DNA of 30,607 bases from an uncultured Bacteroidota bacterium (GTDB taxonomy: Bacteria > Bacteroidota > Bacteroidia > Flavobacteriales > Flavobacteriaceae), in assembly GCA_902610105.1 (NCBI GenBank), contig CACLUN010000003.1:1-30607 (forward strand), read 5' to 3'. The translations under genes were made by a program, and so were the position numbers. Below the pieces are notes generated by a model, which saw only the letters and a list, made by a program, of their open reading frames with translations, ran no database searches and was not told where the DNA came from. Numbering within the stretch: position 1 is the first letter of the stretch; every line of letters begins with the position of its first letter. Shown here one piece after another: positions 8,471 to 16,081 of the stretch.

Positions 8471-8977
8471 TTAATTTAATTCAGATGACCACTTATTTAC
8501 ACGAATTATTTTTCCATCTGAATTAAAAATAAATCTTTCGAAAACTCTATCTCTTTCAATAGAACCATCTTTTGCATACCTAATTTCGGTAAATGGAACT
8601 GAAACAATAGTAGAGCTATTGTCAAGTCCTGAGGATACTGATGTAACATTGTAAGGATTCCTAGAAATAGAATCATATGATTCATGCAACGAAACAAGAA
8701 AATCATTAAACGGATTAACCAATGATATTACCTCTCCACCTTTATCGGGGAAAAATCTTACAGAATCAGCCATTTTTTCCATAATGAAATCAAAGTCTCC
8801 ATCAGCATATGCTTGTAAAACATCAAGTGTAGTTTCAGCATAATCCATGGAACCAGCATATAATTTATTTTGATTATTTCCAAACAAACCTTTACCAACT
8901 TGACTATTAACCTCAACGGTTTCAGTATCACAAGCTAAAAAAAGTGGTAGTACAAATAATATTAATAATTTTTTCAT
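8471..8977 (-). CDS. NTF2-like array lipoprotein (copy near 3' end)
   Basis: 168 aa, lipid Cys16 (FLAC) followed by DTETVEV, then a Gly/Asn-rich linker and an NTF2-like domain. Shared array features are clear: a helix with QAYADGDFDFIMEKMADSV, the YDSISR motif near residue 96-101, and the C-terminal signature YAKDGSIERDRVFERF followed by DGKIIRVNKW. The function is unknown. The C-terminal Arg/Glu strand pattern is conserved across the array and is a candidate ligand-contact or oligomer surface. A 28-base gap separates it from the gene before it, and an 11-base gap from the next. Confidence 0.75.
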   Translation of the reverse strand: MKKLLILFVLPLFLACDTETVEVNSQVGKGLFGNNQNKLYAGSMDYAETTLDVLQAYADGDFDFIMEKMADSVRFFPDKGGEVISLVNPFNDFLVSLHESYDSISRNPYNVTSVSSGLDNSSTIVSVPFTEIRYAKDGSIERDRVFERFIFNSDGKIIRVNKWSSELN

Positions 8978-9005
8978 AGTTTAAATTTTACCGAATTTAA
9001 TAAAT

Positions 9006-9512
9006 TTAATCAACAATACCTTTCCATTGATTTACTCTAAAAAACTTACCATCTCTAATAAATATTCTATCTACAAGTCTGAGTTTTTCAACCTCACCGG
9101 TCTTATAATATCTATTTTCTCTAAAAGATACTGTAACAGTTTCATAATCAGCACCTACAGCTTTCATTGGTATAGCATTCCAAATGAACCTTTGAATTGA
9201 ATCATAAGGAGATTGGATTTCTTTTAAAAAAGTGTAATTAGGGTCACGAACAACAGGTATTTGTTTACCAACGCTTGGCTCAAAAAACATAACTGTGTCA
9301 GCAGACATTTCGTTCATTAAATCAAAGTTACCTTCAGCATAAGCTAAAACAAGATCAACCGCAATTTTTGTACTTTCATCAGAACCAAATTCAAAGGTTC
9401 CTCCTTCATTCTGACCAGAGTAAATCATACCACCTGTACTTTCAACTTCAATTGTTTTTGTTTCACAGCTAAAAAAAACTGCAAATGTTATTAATAATAG
9501 TATTTTTTTCAT
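9006..9512 (-). CDS. NTF2-like array lipoprotein
   Basis: 168 aa from the ATG at 9512, which begins the lipoprotein signal MKKILLLITFAVFFSC (Cys16). A longer frame to 9551 would add 13 residues ahead of the signal peptide and overlap the preceding gene, so it is rejected. The body follows the array pattern: LAYAEGNFDLMNEMSADTV, PYDSIQR, RYYKTGEVEKLRLVDR and RDGKFFRVNQW. The signal-peptide region is nearly identical in DNA to that of the gene starting at 10546 (3 differences in 47 bases), pointing to recent duplication or gene conversion. Ligand and role are unknown. Confidence 0.75.
   Translation of the reverse strand: MKKILLLITFAVFFSCETKTIEVESTGGMIYSGQNEGGTFEFGSDESTKIAVDLVLAYAEGNFDLMNEMSADTVMFFEPSVGKQIPVVRDPNYTFLKEIQSPYDSIQRFIWNAIPMKAVGADYETVTVSFRENRYYKTGEVEKLRLVDRIFIRDGKFFRVNQWKGIVD
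9466..9512 (-). repeat. 47-bp near-identical repeat over lipoprotein signal peptides (partner 10500-10546)
   Basis: The 47 bases covering the start codon and signal peptide here match 10500-10546 with three substitutions. Similarity continues at a lower level for about 25 bases further into both genes, while the gene bodies have diverged strongly. Confidence 0.8.
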
Positions 9513-9523
9513 CTTTATAATAT

Positions 9524-10024
9524 TTAATTTGTATTCCACGCTGCTGACCATGCCATAACTCGAAAAATCTTGCCATTACGGATAAAAAATCTTTCAAATA
9601 ATCGATCATCTTCAACTGTTCCATCTTTTTTAAATTTAGTTTCTCTGGATGCAACAGAAACTACATTTGCTGTTTGACCTTCATATTGATGGGGTATGTA
9701 TCCTTGAACCACTTGACTGATTGAATCATATGCTGTCATATATTCGATTATAAAATTCTTGTCAGCTACAATAGGTTTTTTTTCTGAAGCGACATACCAA
9801 GTAATAGTATCTTCAAGTACTTCAAACATACCATCAGGATCCATATTATTCCATGATTCAAGTAACTTTTTTACAATATCTACATTATCGTCAGATGTCA
9901 AATAATACTTACTACCAGTATTTGGACCTAAAGCAATTTCACCAGCTTTAACTGGTGTCTCAACAATTTTTGTTTCACAACTCGTTAAAGCTGTTAACAC
10001 AAATAAAAATAATATTTTTTTCAT
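9524..10024 (-). CDS. NTF2-like array lipoprotein
   Basis: 166 aa, lipid Cys16 (LTSC) followed by ETKIVE. Array features: helix LLESWNNMDPDGMFEVLEDT, AYDSISQ, and the C-terminal block KFKKDGTVEDDRLFERFF followed by RNGKIFRVMAWS. Compared with its neighbours the helix carries Trp and Met in place of AYAEGN, so this copy may have a different pocket. It starts 15 bases after the upstream stop and ends 11 bases before the next start, consistent with one transcript. I do not recognise a specific family beyond NTF2-like. Confidence 0.75.
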   Translation of the reverse strand: MKKILFLFVLTALTSCETKIVETPVKAGEIALGPNTGSKYYLTSDDNVDIVKKLLESWNNMDPDGMFEVLEDTITWYVASEKKPIVADKNFIIEYMTAYDSISQVVQGYIPHQYEGQTANVVSVASRETKFKKDGTVEDDRLFERFFIRNGKIFRVMAWSAAWNTN

Positions 10025-10039
10025 ATTAAAAGTATTAAG

Positions 10040-10546
10040 TTAATTAGGTCTCATCCACTGAACTACCCTACTTATTTTATCTTCATTATTAAACCAAATT
10101 TTCTCATAAAAGAGTATCGATTCTGTACTACCATCTTTGTAAAATCTTTTTTCAGCTATTCCAGCATGAACAACATTAGAATTAGTCTCCTCTAACTTTA
10201 AAGGTATAATAAAATTATAATTTCTAGAGATAGAATCCCAATCCGATTGTCTCTGAACAATAAAATCAGTATTACTCATATCTACGTCGAAAACTCCCGC
10301 AGCATCACCAGGATGGAATTTTGCCATGTCGGTAGTCATTTCTACCATAGTTTGAGGGTCAAAATCAGCATATGCATCCATAAAAGTCATTGCTAGATCT
10401 ACATACTTATCATCTGAAAGCATATATTTTTTTCCATTCCAGTTTCCATCCATCAGCCACTCCCCTGCTTTCTTTTCGACTTCAACTGTCTTATTTTCAC
10501 AGCTTAAAAAAACTGCAACTGTTATTAGTAATAGTATTTTTTTCAT
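10040..10546 (-). CDS. NTF2-like array lipoprotein
   Basis: 168 aa, lipid Cys16 (FLSC) followed by ENKTVEVEKK. Array features: FMDAYADFDPQTMVEMTTD, DWDSISRN, and RFYKDGSTESILFYEK followed by DKISRVVQWM. Its signal-peptide DNA is nearly identical to that of the gene starting at 9512, whereas the mature parts differ at most positions. The start ATG at 10546 is supported by the lipoprotein signal. Function unknown. Confidence 0.75.
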   Translation of the reverse strand: MKKILLLITVAVFLSCENKTVEVEKKAGEWLMDGNWNGKKYMLSDDKYVDLAMTFMDAYADFDPQTMVEMTTDMAKFHPGDAAGVFDVDMSNTDFIVQRQSDWDSISRNYNFIIPLKLEETNSNVVHAGIAEKRFYKDGSTESILFYEKIWFNNEDKISRVVQWMRPN

Positions 10547-10560
10547 TTTATTTATAAATT

Positions 10561-11352
10561 TTAGTAGAAACCATATCCAGAATTATTTGAAAAAATTGAA
10601 ATTCCATTTTCTCCACCATTTAAAAGAGGAAGCATTTCTTTGACTAGACCGCTTGGATCTTCGTTAAATCTCCAATCAGCATATGCATTATAAAGCTCAT
10701 AAGAGTCCCAATGTTCAATCACGATATACTTATTTGATTCTTCATTGAAAAATGACTCAACGTGATTACAACCCTCATAATTTCTAGTTGTTTTCAGTCC
10801 AGCCTCTGATTTCATTAATTCTTGAAAAGCTTCATACTTTCCTTTTTTAACATCTGCGCTAACTACAATAACACTTCTTTGAACAGGACCAACAGAATTA
10901 ACCATTCCAGTAGCATCAAAATATTCACCAGTTGAAATAATTTTACCATCTTTAAAACCAAAATTATGGTAAGAGGGTAAAGTAAAAATTCTTCCAGTTG
11001 TATTACTTTTTCCTGTCCACACACCGTAAGCTCTCACACTACCATCAGGTTTCATTGTTAGGGTATCAATTCCAGGCAACCAAACTGGATTATTAAATTT
11101 TACATCCGTGTAATTATTGACATAAAACTCGGCGATTTGTTTTGATGAAGCGTAATCAATTTGACCCATTCCATACATTGGTGCAACATCAACAACATCT
11201 TCAGAGACAACTTCTTCCCATAAGTCCATATTTTGTGTTTCAAATGTTTCAATCCATTTTTCAGCTAACTCTTTATTTGCAGCATAATCAGGATGCTCAT
11301 TTGAACATGATGATACAACAAAGATTAATATAACGATTAATGTTTTTTTCAT
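10561..11352 (-). CDS. Lipoprotein with NTF2-like domain fused to ABM-like (dimeric alpha/beta barrel) domain
   Basis: 263 aa from the ATG at 11352, which opens the lipoprotein signal (Cys16, VVSSC). A frame extending to 11406 places 18 extra residues before the signal and overlaps the previous gene, so it is rejected. Residues of about 22-160 are NTF2-like (AEKWIETFETQNMDLWEEVV; later GFKDGKIISTGEYFD). Residues of about 168-250 read as an antibiotic-biosynthesis-monooxygenase-like domain: RSVIVVSADVKKGKYEAFQ, then YEGCNHVESFF, then IVIEHWDSYELYNAYADWRF. ABM-like domains are usually dimeric and may act as cofactor-independent oxygenases or ligand binders. The fusion links the two fold types seen in this operon. 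Exact activity is unknown. Confidence 0.7.
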   Translation of the reverse strand: MKKTLIVILIFVVSSCSNEHPDYAANKELAEKWIETFETQNMDLWEEVVSEDVVDVAPMYGMGQIDYASSKQIAEFYVNNYTDVKFNNPVWLPGIDTLTMKPDGSVRAYGVWTGKSNTTGRIFTLPSYHNFGFKDGKIISTGEYFDATGMVNSVGPVQRSVIVVSADVKKGKYEAFQELMKSEAGLKTTRNYEGCNHVESFFNEESNKYIVIEHWDSYELYNAYADWRFNEDPSGLVKEMLPLLNGGENGISIFSNNSGYGFY

Positions 11353-11368
11353 AGTATATAAATTTAAT

Positions 11369-11863
11369 TTATTCATCCTCATCAATTTCCTGAGTGACAA
11401 AAGCAATATTTATTATTTTTCCGGTTTCATGGTTAATCCAATATCTTTCAAAATTTCTTGATCTCGAAACCTCAGATTTATTGTATACTGATTGAGAAAA
11501 GAGCGCATCCACGTAAGATACATTTTCATTAACCTTGACAGCCATAACAGATGTGAGAGATCTATTTATTGAGTCATAGTTGGATTGAAAACCTTTCCAT
11601 CTTTCGATACTTGGTGCAACCTTAAAAACATTACCAGGTTCTCTTCTAGTAACCGAATCAGAAAAATTTTCTATAATTTCTTCAAAATTTCCCTCAGCAT
11701 AGCTTAGTACAACATTTTTAATCATAGATGCGTACTCAATTGAACCTTGCTGAAGATCCATGTTATTTTCACCACCGGAAAAAATTCCTCCATATGAGAC
11801 TTCGGGTGCTGTTTCACAGCTAATTAAAGCTGTAGCTAAAATGATTGTATATATATATTTCAT
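11369..11863 (-). CDS. NTF2-like array lipoprotein (first NTF2 copy)
   Basis: 164 aa with lipid Cys16 (LISC) followed by ETAPEVSYGG. Array features: VLSYAEGNFEEIIENFSDSV, NYDSINR and SVYNKSEVSRSRNFERYW, followed by ETGKIINIAFV. This copy lacks the basic-acidic KDG loop and ends in an acidic tail (EIDEDE), so it is one of the more divergent members. It lies 9 bases after the stop of the upstream gene and 16 bases before the start of the next. Its role is unknown. Confidence 0.7.
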   Translation of the reverse strand: MKYIYTIILATALISCETAPEVSYGGIFSGGENNMDLQQGSIEYASMIKNVVLSYAEGNFEEIIENFSDSVTRREPGNVFKVAPSIERWKGFQSNYDSINRSLTSVMAVKVNENVSYVDALFSQSVYNKSEVSRSRNFERYWINHETGKIINIAFVTQEIDEDE

Positions 11864-11872
11864 AATTTTTAT

Positions 11873-12637
11873 TTAATATGTGTATTGTTCTAATAGATTA
11901 AGGTTCCACTCCTCAACCACTGAGCTAACAGGAGCCTTTTCTATTTTTTCATAATTGGCACTAAAATCATCATCAGAAAATCTTTTATCCATTCTTTCTT
12001 GCCAATTTTTGTGATAATCAAATCTAGATTTATCAAGTAAAACTAACATATAGTCAGCGTCAGTTGCAAATACTGGCTTCATTAATGCATACAAGTAATC
12101 TACTCCTAACTTTTTGTCAGCATCAATCCAAAATTTTTGATTAGCAAGAAATGCTTGTTCTCCAGCATCAGTTAGGTCGTAGAGAACCACTCTTCTATAT
12201 TTATATTCTTTTTTTTCATCAGCTGACATTGCAAAATAAGGAGACATATTACTTAGCTCTGGTACCAATTCGAACAATCTAGCTCCCTTAAAGTCAGTAG
12301 CTTTTTGCATAGCTGTAAATTTTTCCTGAATATTTTCAACTCCACTAAGCTTCTGAAATACCTGAGCTCCAACTTCATCTGACATATTATCTTCATCTAC
12401 CCACTGTTGTAAACTTTCATATACTCTTACAAAAAAATGAGTATTTGATAATTCTTTTTGAAAAGTGACCATATTTAGATCCTTACCCATTACATCCTTC
12501 GTAGCAGACATCCACATATCAAACATATCCAATGTTTCACTTTGATTTTCTGATTCAAGCTCGGCAATAAAAAAGTATTGGCTGTGGGAGAATGTTGCGC
12601 ACAACGTAAATACTAATGCATAAATGTAATTTTTCAT
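11873..12637 (-). CDS. Exported protein of unknown function, possibly two dimeric alpha/beta-barrel repeats
   Basis: 254 aa; residues 1-19 are a signal peptide (FSHSQ), with no lipobox, so it is probably periplasmic. I do not recognise the family. Two halves show a similar order of elements: a strand (YFFIAELES; later RRVVLYDLT), a long helix, a strand pair and another helix ending near a W-x-[DE] region (LQQWVDED; KNWQERMD). This resembles a tandem dimeric alpha/beta-barrel arrangement, which would match the ABM-like domain two genes downstream, but it is only a secondary-structure guess. It is the first gene of the array operon, 144 bases after the MaoC gene stop, so the operon promoter should lie just upstream. 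Confidence 0.65.
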   Translation of the reverse strand: MKNYIYALVFTLCATFSHSQYFFIAELESENQSETLDMFDMWMSATKDVMGKDLNMVTFQKELSNTHFFVRVYESLQQWVDEDNMSDEVGAQVFQKLSGVENIQEKFTAMQKATDFKGARLFELVPELSNMSPYFAMSADEKKEYKYRRVVLYDLTDAGEQAFLANQKFWIDADKKLGVDYLYALMKPVFATDADYMLVLLDKSRFDYHKNWQERMDKRFSDDDFSANYEKIEKAPVSSVVEEWNLNLLEQYTY

Positions 12638-12720
12638 AATTGTTGTTTTAATAAATATAATTTTTATTAATTGTGTTTAGATCACTAAATCATTAATAAT
12701 TGAATAGTTTTAAAAAATTC

Positions 12721-12754
12721 ATAAAATAAATACTAAATATTAAAGTTATTGCAA
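12721..12754 (-). promoter_or_regulatory. Candidate promoter for the lipoprotein array
   Basis: On the minus strand TTG (12754-12752) lies 26 bases before TATTTTAT (12728-12721), matching the spacing of the Bacteroidota -33 TTG / -7 TAnnTTTG promoter, although the -7 element is imperfect. The 144-base gap 12638-12781 is very AT-rich and otherwise holds nothing I can identify. Confidence 0.25.
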
Positions 12755-12781
12755 AAAAACTATTTTAAAATTAGAATATTA

Positions 12782-13255
12782 TCATTCATATGCCATAGCC
12801 AGAAATTCGGCCACACAAACAGGTTTATCATGAGCTTTTTGCTCAAAAGTTATAGACATTTTATACTTAGCAGAACCTTTCTCAACACTAGCTTCAACCA
12901 ATGAAATTGAACCTCTAATATTTCCACCTGAAAATGTTGGACTCATAAATCTCACTCGATCTAAACCGTAATTAACACCCATTTTGACACTTTTAATGTT
13001 AAAAGTTTCATACACAAATTTTGTAGCTAATGACAATACATAAAAACCATGTGCAACTGTCGTTTTGTATGGGGAATATTTTTTAGATTTTTCTAAATCA
13101 GTATGGATCCATTGTTCATCATGAGTTAACTTTGCAAATGCATTTATGTCCGCTTGCTTAATTTTAAACCAATCACTTAATCCAACCTGTTTACCAACAT
13201 ATTTTCTCAGATCTTGGATATTTTTTAGTTCAGTTTTTATTATTGAAGTATCCAT
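12782..13255 (-). CDS. MaoC-like hotdog-fold enoyl-CoA hydratase / dehydratase (NodN-like)
   Basis: 157 aa, the usual length of single-domain MaoC/NodN proteins; no signal peptide, so cytoplasmic. The hydratase signature is intact: THDEQWIHTD with Asp46 and His51 as the expected catalytic pair, followed by the family hallmark TVAHGFYVLSL. The family hydrates trans-2-enoyl-CoA to (R)-3-hydroxyacyl-CoA or acts on related thioesters. The gene is divergent from an acyl-CoA synthetase across a 61-base AT-rich gap, and a shared role in fatty-acid activation and oxidation is plausible. The exact substrate cannot be read from the sequence. Confidence 0.88.
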   Translation of the reverse strand: MDTSIIKTELKNIQDLRKYVGKQVGLSDWFKIKQADINAFAKLTHDEQWIHTDLEKSKKYSPYKTTVAHGFYVLSLATKFVYETFNIKSVKMGVNYGLDRVRFMSPTFSGGNIRGSISLVEASVEKGSAKYKMSITFEQKAHDKPVCVAEFLAMAYE

Positions 13256-13316
13256 TTATTAATAATTAATTTGTTATTAATATAATCATTTAATGTATTT
13301 TTTTTAAATTGTAATC

Positions 13317-14990
13317 ATGACTAACAAACATTTCGATTTCCCATTCTATGAATGTGAAACTAAGCTGGCTAATCAACCTTTTCTTAGACAACCAATCGGA
13401 GATAGCTGGAAAGAATATACATGGGCTGAAGCTGGTATAGCTGCGAGAAAACTCGCAACTGGGTTAAAAAGCCTAGGTCTGAAAGAAAAAAGCCACATTG
13501 GATTAGTATCGAAAAATTGCAGTGAGTGGATAATTGCTGACCTAGCAATAACAATGGCTGGTTATATTTCGGTTCCCTTTTTTCCAACCCTGAAGTCAAA
13601 TGAAATGAAACATTTAATTGAATTTGGAGATATTGAGGCCTTATTTGTTGGAAAACTTGAAAATAATTGGGATGAAATGAAAAAAGGTATTGATACTAAT
13701 AATTTACCAATCATTGCATTTCCTCATTATGAGGGAAATTCAAATGTAAAAGAGGGATTTCAATGGTATGACTTTATTAATAAGTTTGAGCCCCAAGCTG
13801 AAAATTATTTTCCGTTGAAAAGTGATGTTTGGACAATAATTTTTACTTCTGGAACAACTGGTGATTCCAAAGGTGCTGTTATAAAATATGAATCTTTAAT
13901 GAATACTAAAGAAATCCACGAGGAATATAATCCTCTTGGTGTAAGTACATTTGGTGATAACAGATTCATATCATACCTCCCTCTTAACCATATTTTTGAG
14001 AGAATCTGTATTGAGTGGTCGTGTGTTAGATACGGTGGAAGTATTTCTTTTGTAGAGTCACTCGAAACATTTGCAAAAAATCTAGGTGATGTTCAACCAA
14101 CAACCTTTCAGGGAGTTCCCAGAATCTACACCAAATTCAAGGAGAAAGTATTAGAAAAAATGTCCCAAAAGACATTGAATGTTATTTTAAAAATACCAAT
14201 TATATCAACAATAATTAAAAAGAAACTTAGAGCTGCGCTTGGTTGGTCAAAGGTGAGAGTTATCGTTTCAGGTGCTGCCGCAATGCCTGTTCCTTTACTA
14301 GAATGGTACAAAACTATTGGAGTTTTCATAGTTAACGGATATGGAATGACTGAAAACTGTTGTGTATGTACAAACTTAGACCCTTTTCAACCATTAGGTG
14401 TAGGTTCGGTTGGAAAGAAGAGTAGTCCAAGTGTTGATTTAAAAATAACTGATGAGGGTGAAGTTTGTATGACAGGTCCCTTTTTATTAGATAGTTATTA
14501 CAAAAATGAAAAGATGACTCGTGAAACATTGATTGATGGCTGGCTACATACTGGTGATTTAGGCTATATGGATGATGATGGATTTCTTTACATAACTGGA
14601 AGAGTAAAAGATATTTTTAAAACTAGCAAAGGAAAGTACTTAGAGCCAAGTGTTCTAGAATCCTATTTTGGGAGTGTTGTCGAATTTCAACAAATGTGCA
14701 TTGTTGGGTTGGGTCTAGATCAGCCTATTCTACTTGCTGTTCCCACAGAAAGTGCTAAAAATAATAGAGAAGATGTTAATATTAAACTCTCATCTCTATT
14801 AAACGAGGTGAATTCAGATTTAGAAGGATATAAAAAAATTAAAAAAATTGTTTTTGTAAAAGATGAGTGGTTGCCAGATAATGGTTTAGCAACTCCAACT
14901 TTAAAGATTAAAAGAGCAAAAATTGATAATAGGTTTTCGGATAATTACAATGACTGGTATAATTCAACAGAAGATATTATCTGGGAGTAA
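13317..14990 (+). CDS. AMP-dependent long-chain acyl-CoA synthetase
   Basis: 557 aa, ANL superfamily. The core motifs are present: P-loop TSGTTGDSKG (177-186), GYGMTEN (about 341-347), HTGDLGYMDDDG with the ATP-ribose Asp (around 410-421), and the hinge GRVKDIFKTSKGKYLEP that leads into the C-terminal domain carrying the late catalytic Lys (KIKRAK near the end). The enzyme activates a carboxylic acid to acyl-AMP and then acyl-CoA. The YLPLNHIFER segment and overall layout are those of long-chain (FadD/FAA-type) ligases rather than acetyl-CoA synthetase. It has no signal peptide and is probably cytoplasmic or membrane-associated. It is shorter than many 590-aa Bacteroidota relatives but has no missing motif. 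Divergent from the MaoC-like gene. Confidence 0.92.
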   Translation: MTNKHFDFPFYECETKLANQPFLRQPIGDSWKEYTWAEAGIAARKLATGLKSLGLKEKSHIGLVSKNCSEWIIADLAITMAGYISVPFFPTLKSNEMKHLIEFGDIEALFVGKLENNWDEMKKGIDTNNLPIIAFPHYEGNSNVKEGFQWYDFINKFEPQAENYFPLKSDVWTIIFTSGTTGDSKGAVIKYESLMNTKEIHEEYNPLGVSTFGDNRFISYLPLNHIFERICIEWSCVRYGGSISFVESLETFAKNLGDVQPTTFQGVPRIYTKFKEKVLEKMSQKTLNVILKIPIISTIIKKKLRAALGWSKVRVIVSGAAAMPVPLLEWYKTIGVFIVNGYGMTENCCVCTNLDPFQPLGVGSVGKKSSPSVDLKITDEGEVCMTGPFLLDSYYKNEKMTRETLIDGWLHTGDLGYMDDDGFLYITGRVKDIFKTSKGKYLEPSVLESYFGSVVEFQQMCIVGLGLDQPILLAVPTESAKNNREDVNIKLSSLLNEVNSDLEGYKKIKKIVFVKDEWLPDNGLATPTLKIKRAKIDNRFSDNYNDWYNSTEDIIWE

Positions 14991-15034
14991 CAGAACTTTT
15001 ATCATATGTTTACAGATAAGAGATTTCCAATTTA

Positions 15035-15052
15035 TTGTGTAAATTTGCACAA
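15035..15052 (+). promoter_or_regulatory. Near-palindrome containing a -7-like TAAATTTG element
   Basis: TTGTGTAAATTTGCACAA is an 18-base near-perfect palindrome (one mismatched pair), and TAAATTTG (15040-15047) inside it matches the Bacteroidota -7 consensus TAnnTTTG. It lies 65 bases before the start of the TonB-receptor remnant. A promoter with an overlapping operator is possible. No convincing -33 TTG is visible. The rest of 14991-15116 holds no gene. Confidence 0.4.
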
Positions 15053-15116
15053 AACAAGTTTAGAATTGAAAATATTCTTAAATTAGACCCAGAAAATAAT
15101 TAACAAACTATATATT

Positions 15117-15524
15117 ATGAAACTTAAATTCTATTTATCAAGCTTTCTTTTTGTTCTTTCAAGTATTTTATTTGTGAATGCTCAGGATAAAGGAGAGATG
15201 GTTTTTTCTGCATCTAAAAAAGCTGAAAAAGCTGTGGATGCTCCTTCATCTACTACAGTGATTGATGCAAAAACTATCGAGAATAGACCTACTACAAATG
15301 TTACTCAACTACTAGACAATGTTGTTGGGCTAACCTTAGATAGACAAGGTGCAAATAGATATAACGTAACACTTAGGGATCGAGCAAGCGTATTTAACAC
15401 CTCGACTGTTGTACTTTTAGATGGTAGACAAATCTCCACAATCGGGCTCCAAGTATTTGATGCTGCTAATACTAATCTTTCTGGATTAGATTTAGAAAAG
15501 ATAGTCTTATACCTTTTGACTTGA
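15117..15524 (+). pseudogene. TonB-dependent receptor, N-terminal fragment only
   Basis: The frame starts with a signal peptide (residues 1-23, FVNAQ) and continues into a TonB-receptor plug domain: STTVIDAKTIENRPTTNVTQ, LLDNVVGLTLDRQGANRYNV and VVLLDGRQISTI, up to LSGLDLEKI at about 15503. In intact receptors this is followed by an [EV]xxRGPxSxLYG segment and a 22-strand barrel of 600 or more residues. Here it runs into six unrelated residues and a TGA at 15522-15524. Everything beyond is the tail of an M20 peptidase in another frame. The truncated product cannot form a channel. Either a deletion joined two genes or the contig is chimeric at this point. Confidence 0.85.
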
Positions 15525-16078
15525 ATGAGTTTAAGGATTCTTTAAAAATAAAAGATATTTTAGGAGAAAAAAATTACAGCACGGTTGAAAGAAGATCTAT
15601 TAGACCTTGTCTAGATGTAAATGGAATTTGGGGAGGATATACAGATGAAGGATCTAAAACAGTGATTCCTAGTAAAGCCTATGCTAAAATCTCTATGCGT
15701 TTAGTAAGTAACCAAGATTGGAAAAAAATAAGTTATCTTTTTTCAGAACACATGAAAAAAATAACCCCAAAAGGAATGGAAATTAAAATTAATGAGCATC
15801 ATGGTGGTCAACCGTATTTAACTTCAACAGATTCGAAAGCATTCTCTGCTGCTAGCAAAGCTTACGTGTCTGTTTTTAATAAAGAACCTTTTGCTGTAAA
15901 GGATGGTGGTTCTATTCCTATAATTGCACAATTTGAAAAAGAATTGGGGGTCAAAACTATTTTAATGGGGTTCGGGCTTGATAGTGATGCCATACACTCT
16001 CCAAATGAACATTTTGGATTATCTAATTTTTACAATGGAATTGAAACAATTTCAAATTTTTATAAATTTTACAGATAA
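15500..16078 (+). pseudogene. M20 family peptidase (dipeptidase-like), C-terminal fragment only
   Basis: Homology begins near 15500 (DSLIPFDLNEF) and continues through RRSIRPCLDVNGIWGGYTDE, KAYAKISMRLVSNQDW (dimerisation domain) and AIHSPNEHF with the late metal-ligand His, to a TAA at 16076-16078. The N-terminal catalytic half, with the metal-binding His/Asp/Glu residues of the M20/ArgE/DapE fold, is absent. The TTG at 15521 that opens an ORF here is an internal Leu. About 190 residues of an enzyme normally about 460 aa long remain. The fragment follows the receptor fragment out of frame, so no fusion protein is made. Convergent with hemW, 3 bases apart. Confidence 0.85.
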
Positions 16079-16081
16079 TAC

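Noticed and set aside
9513..9551. N-terminal extension of the 9006-9512 lipoprotein
   Set aside because: It would place 13 residues before the signal peptide and overlap the preceding gene; the same reasoning removes extensions at 11353-11406 and 29588-29641.
15117..16078. A single TonB-receptor/M20 fusion protein
   Set aside because: The two parts are in different frames and a TGA at 15522-15524 stops the first; no frame joins them.
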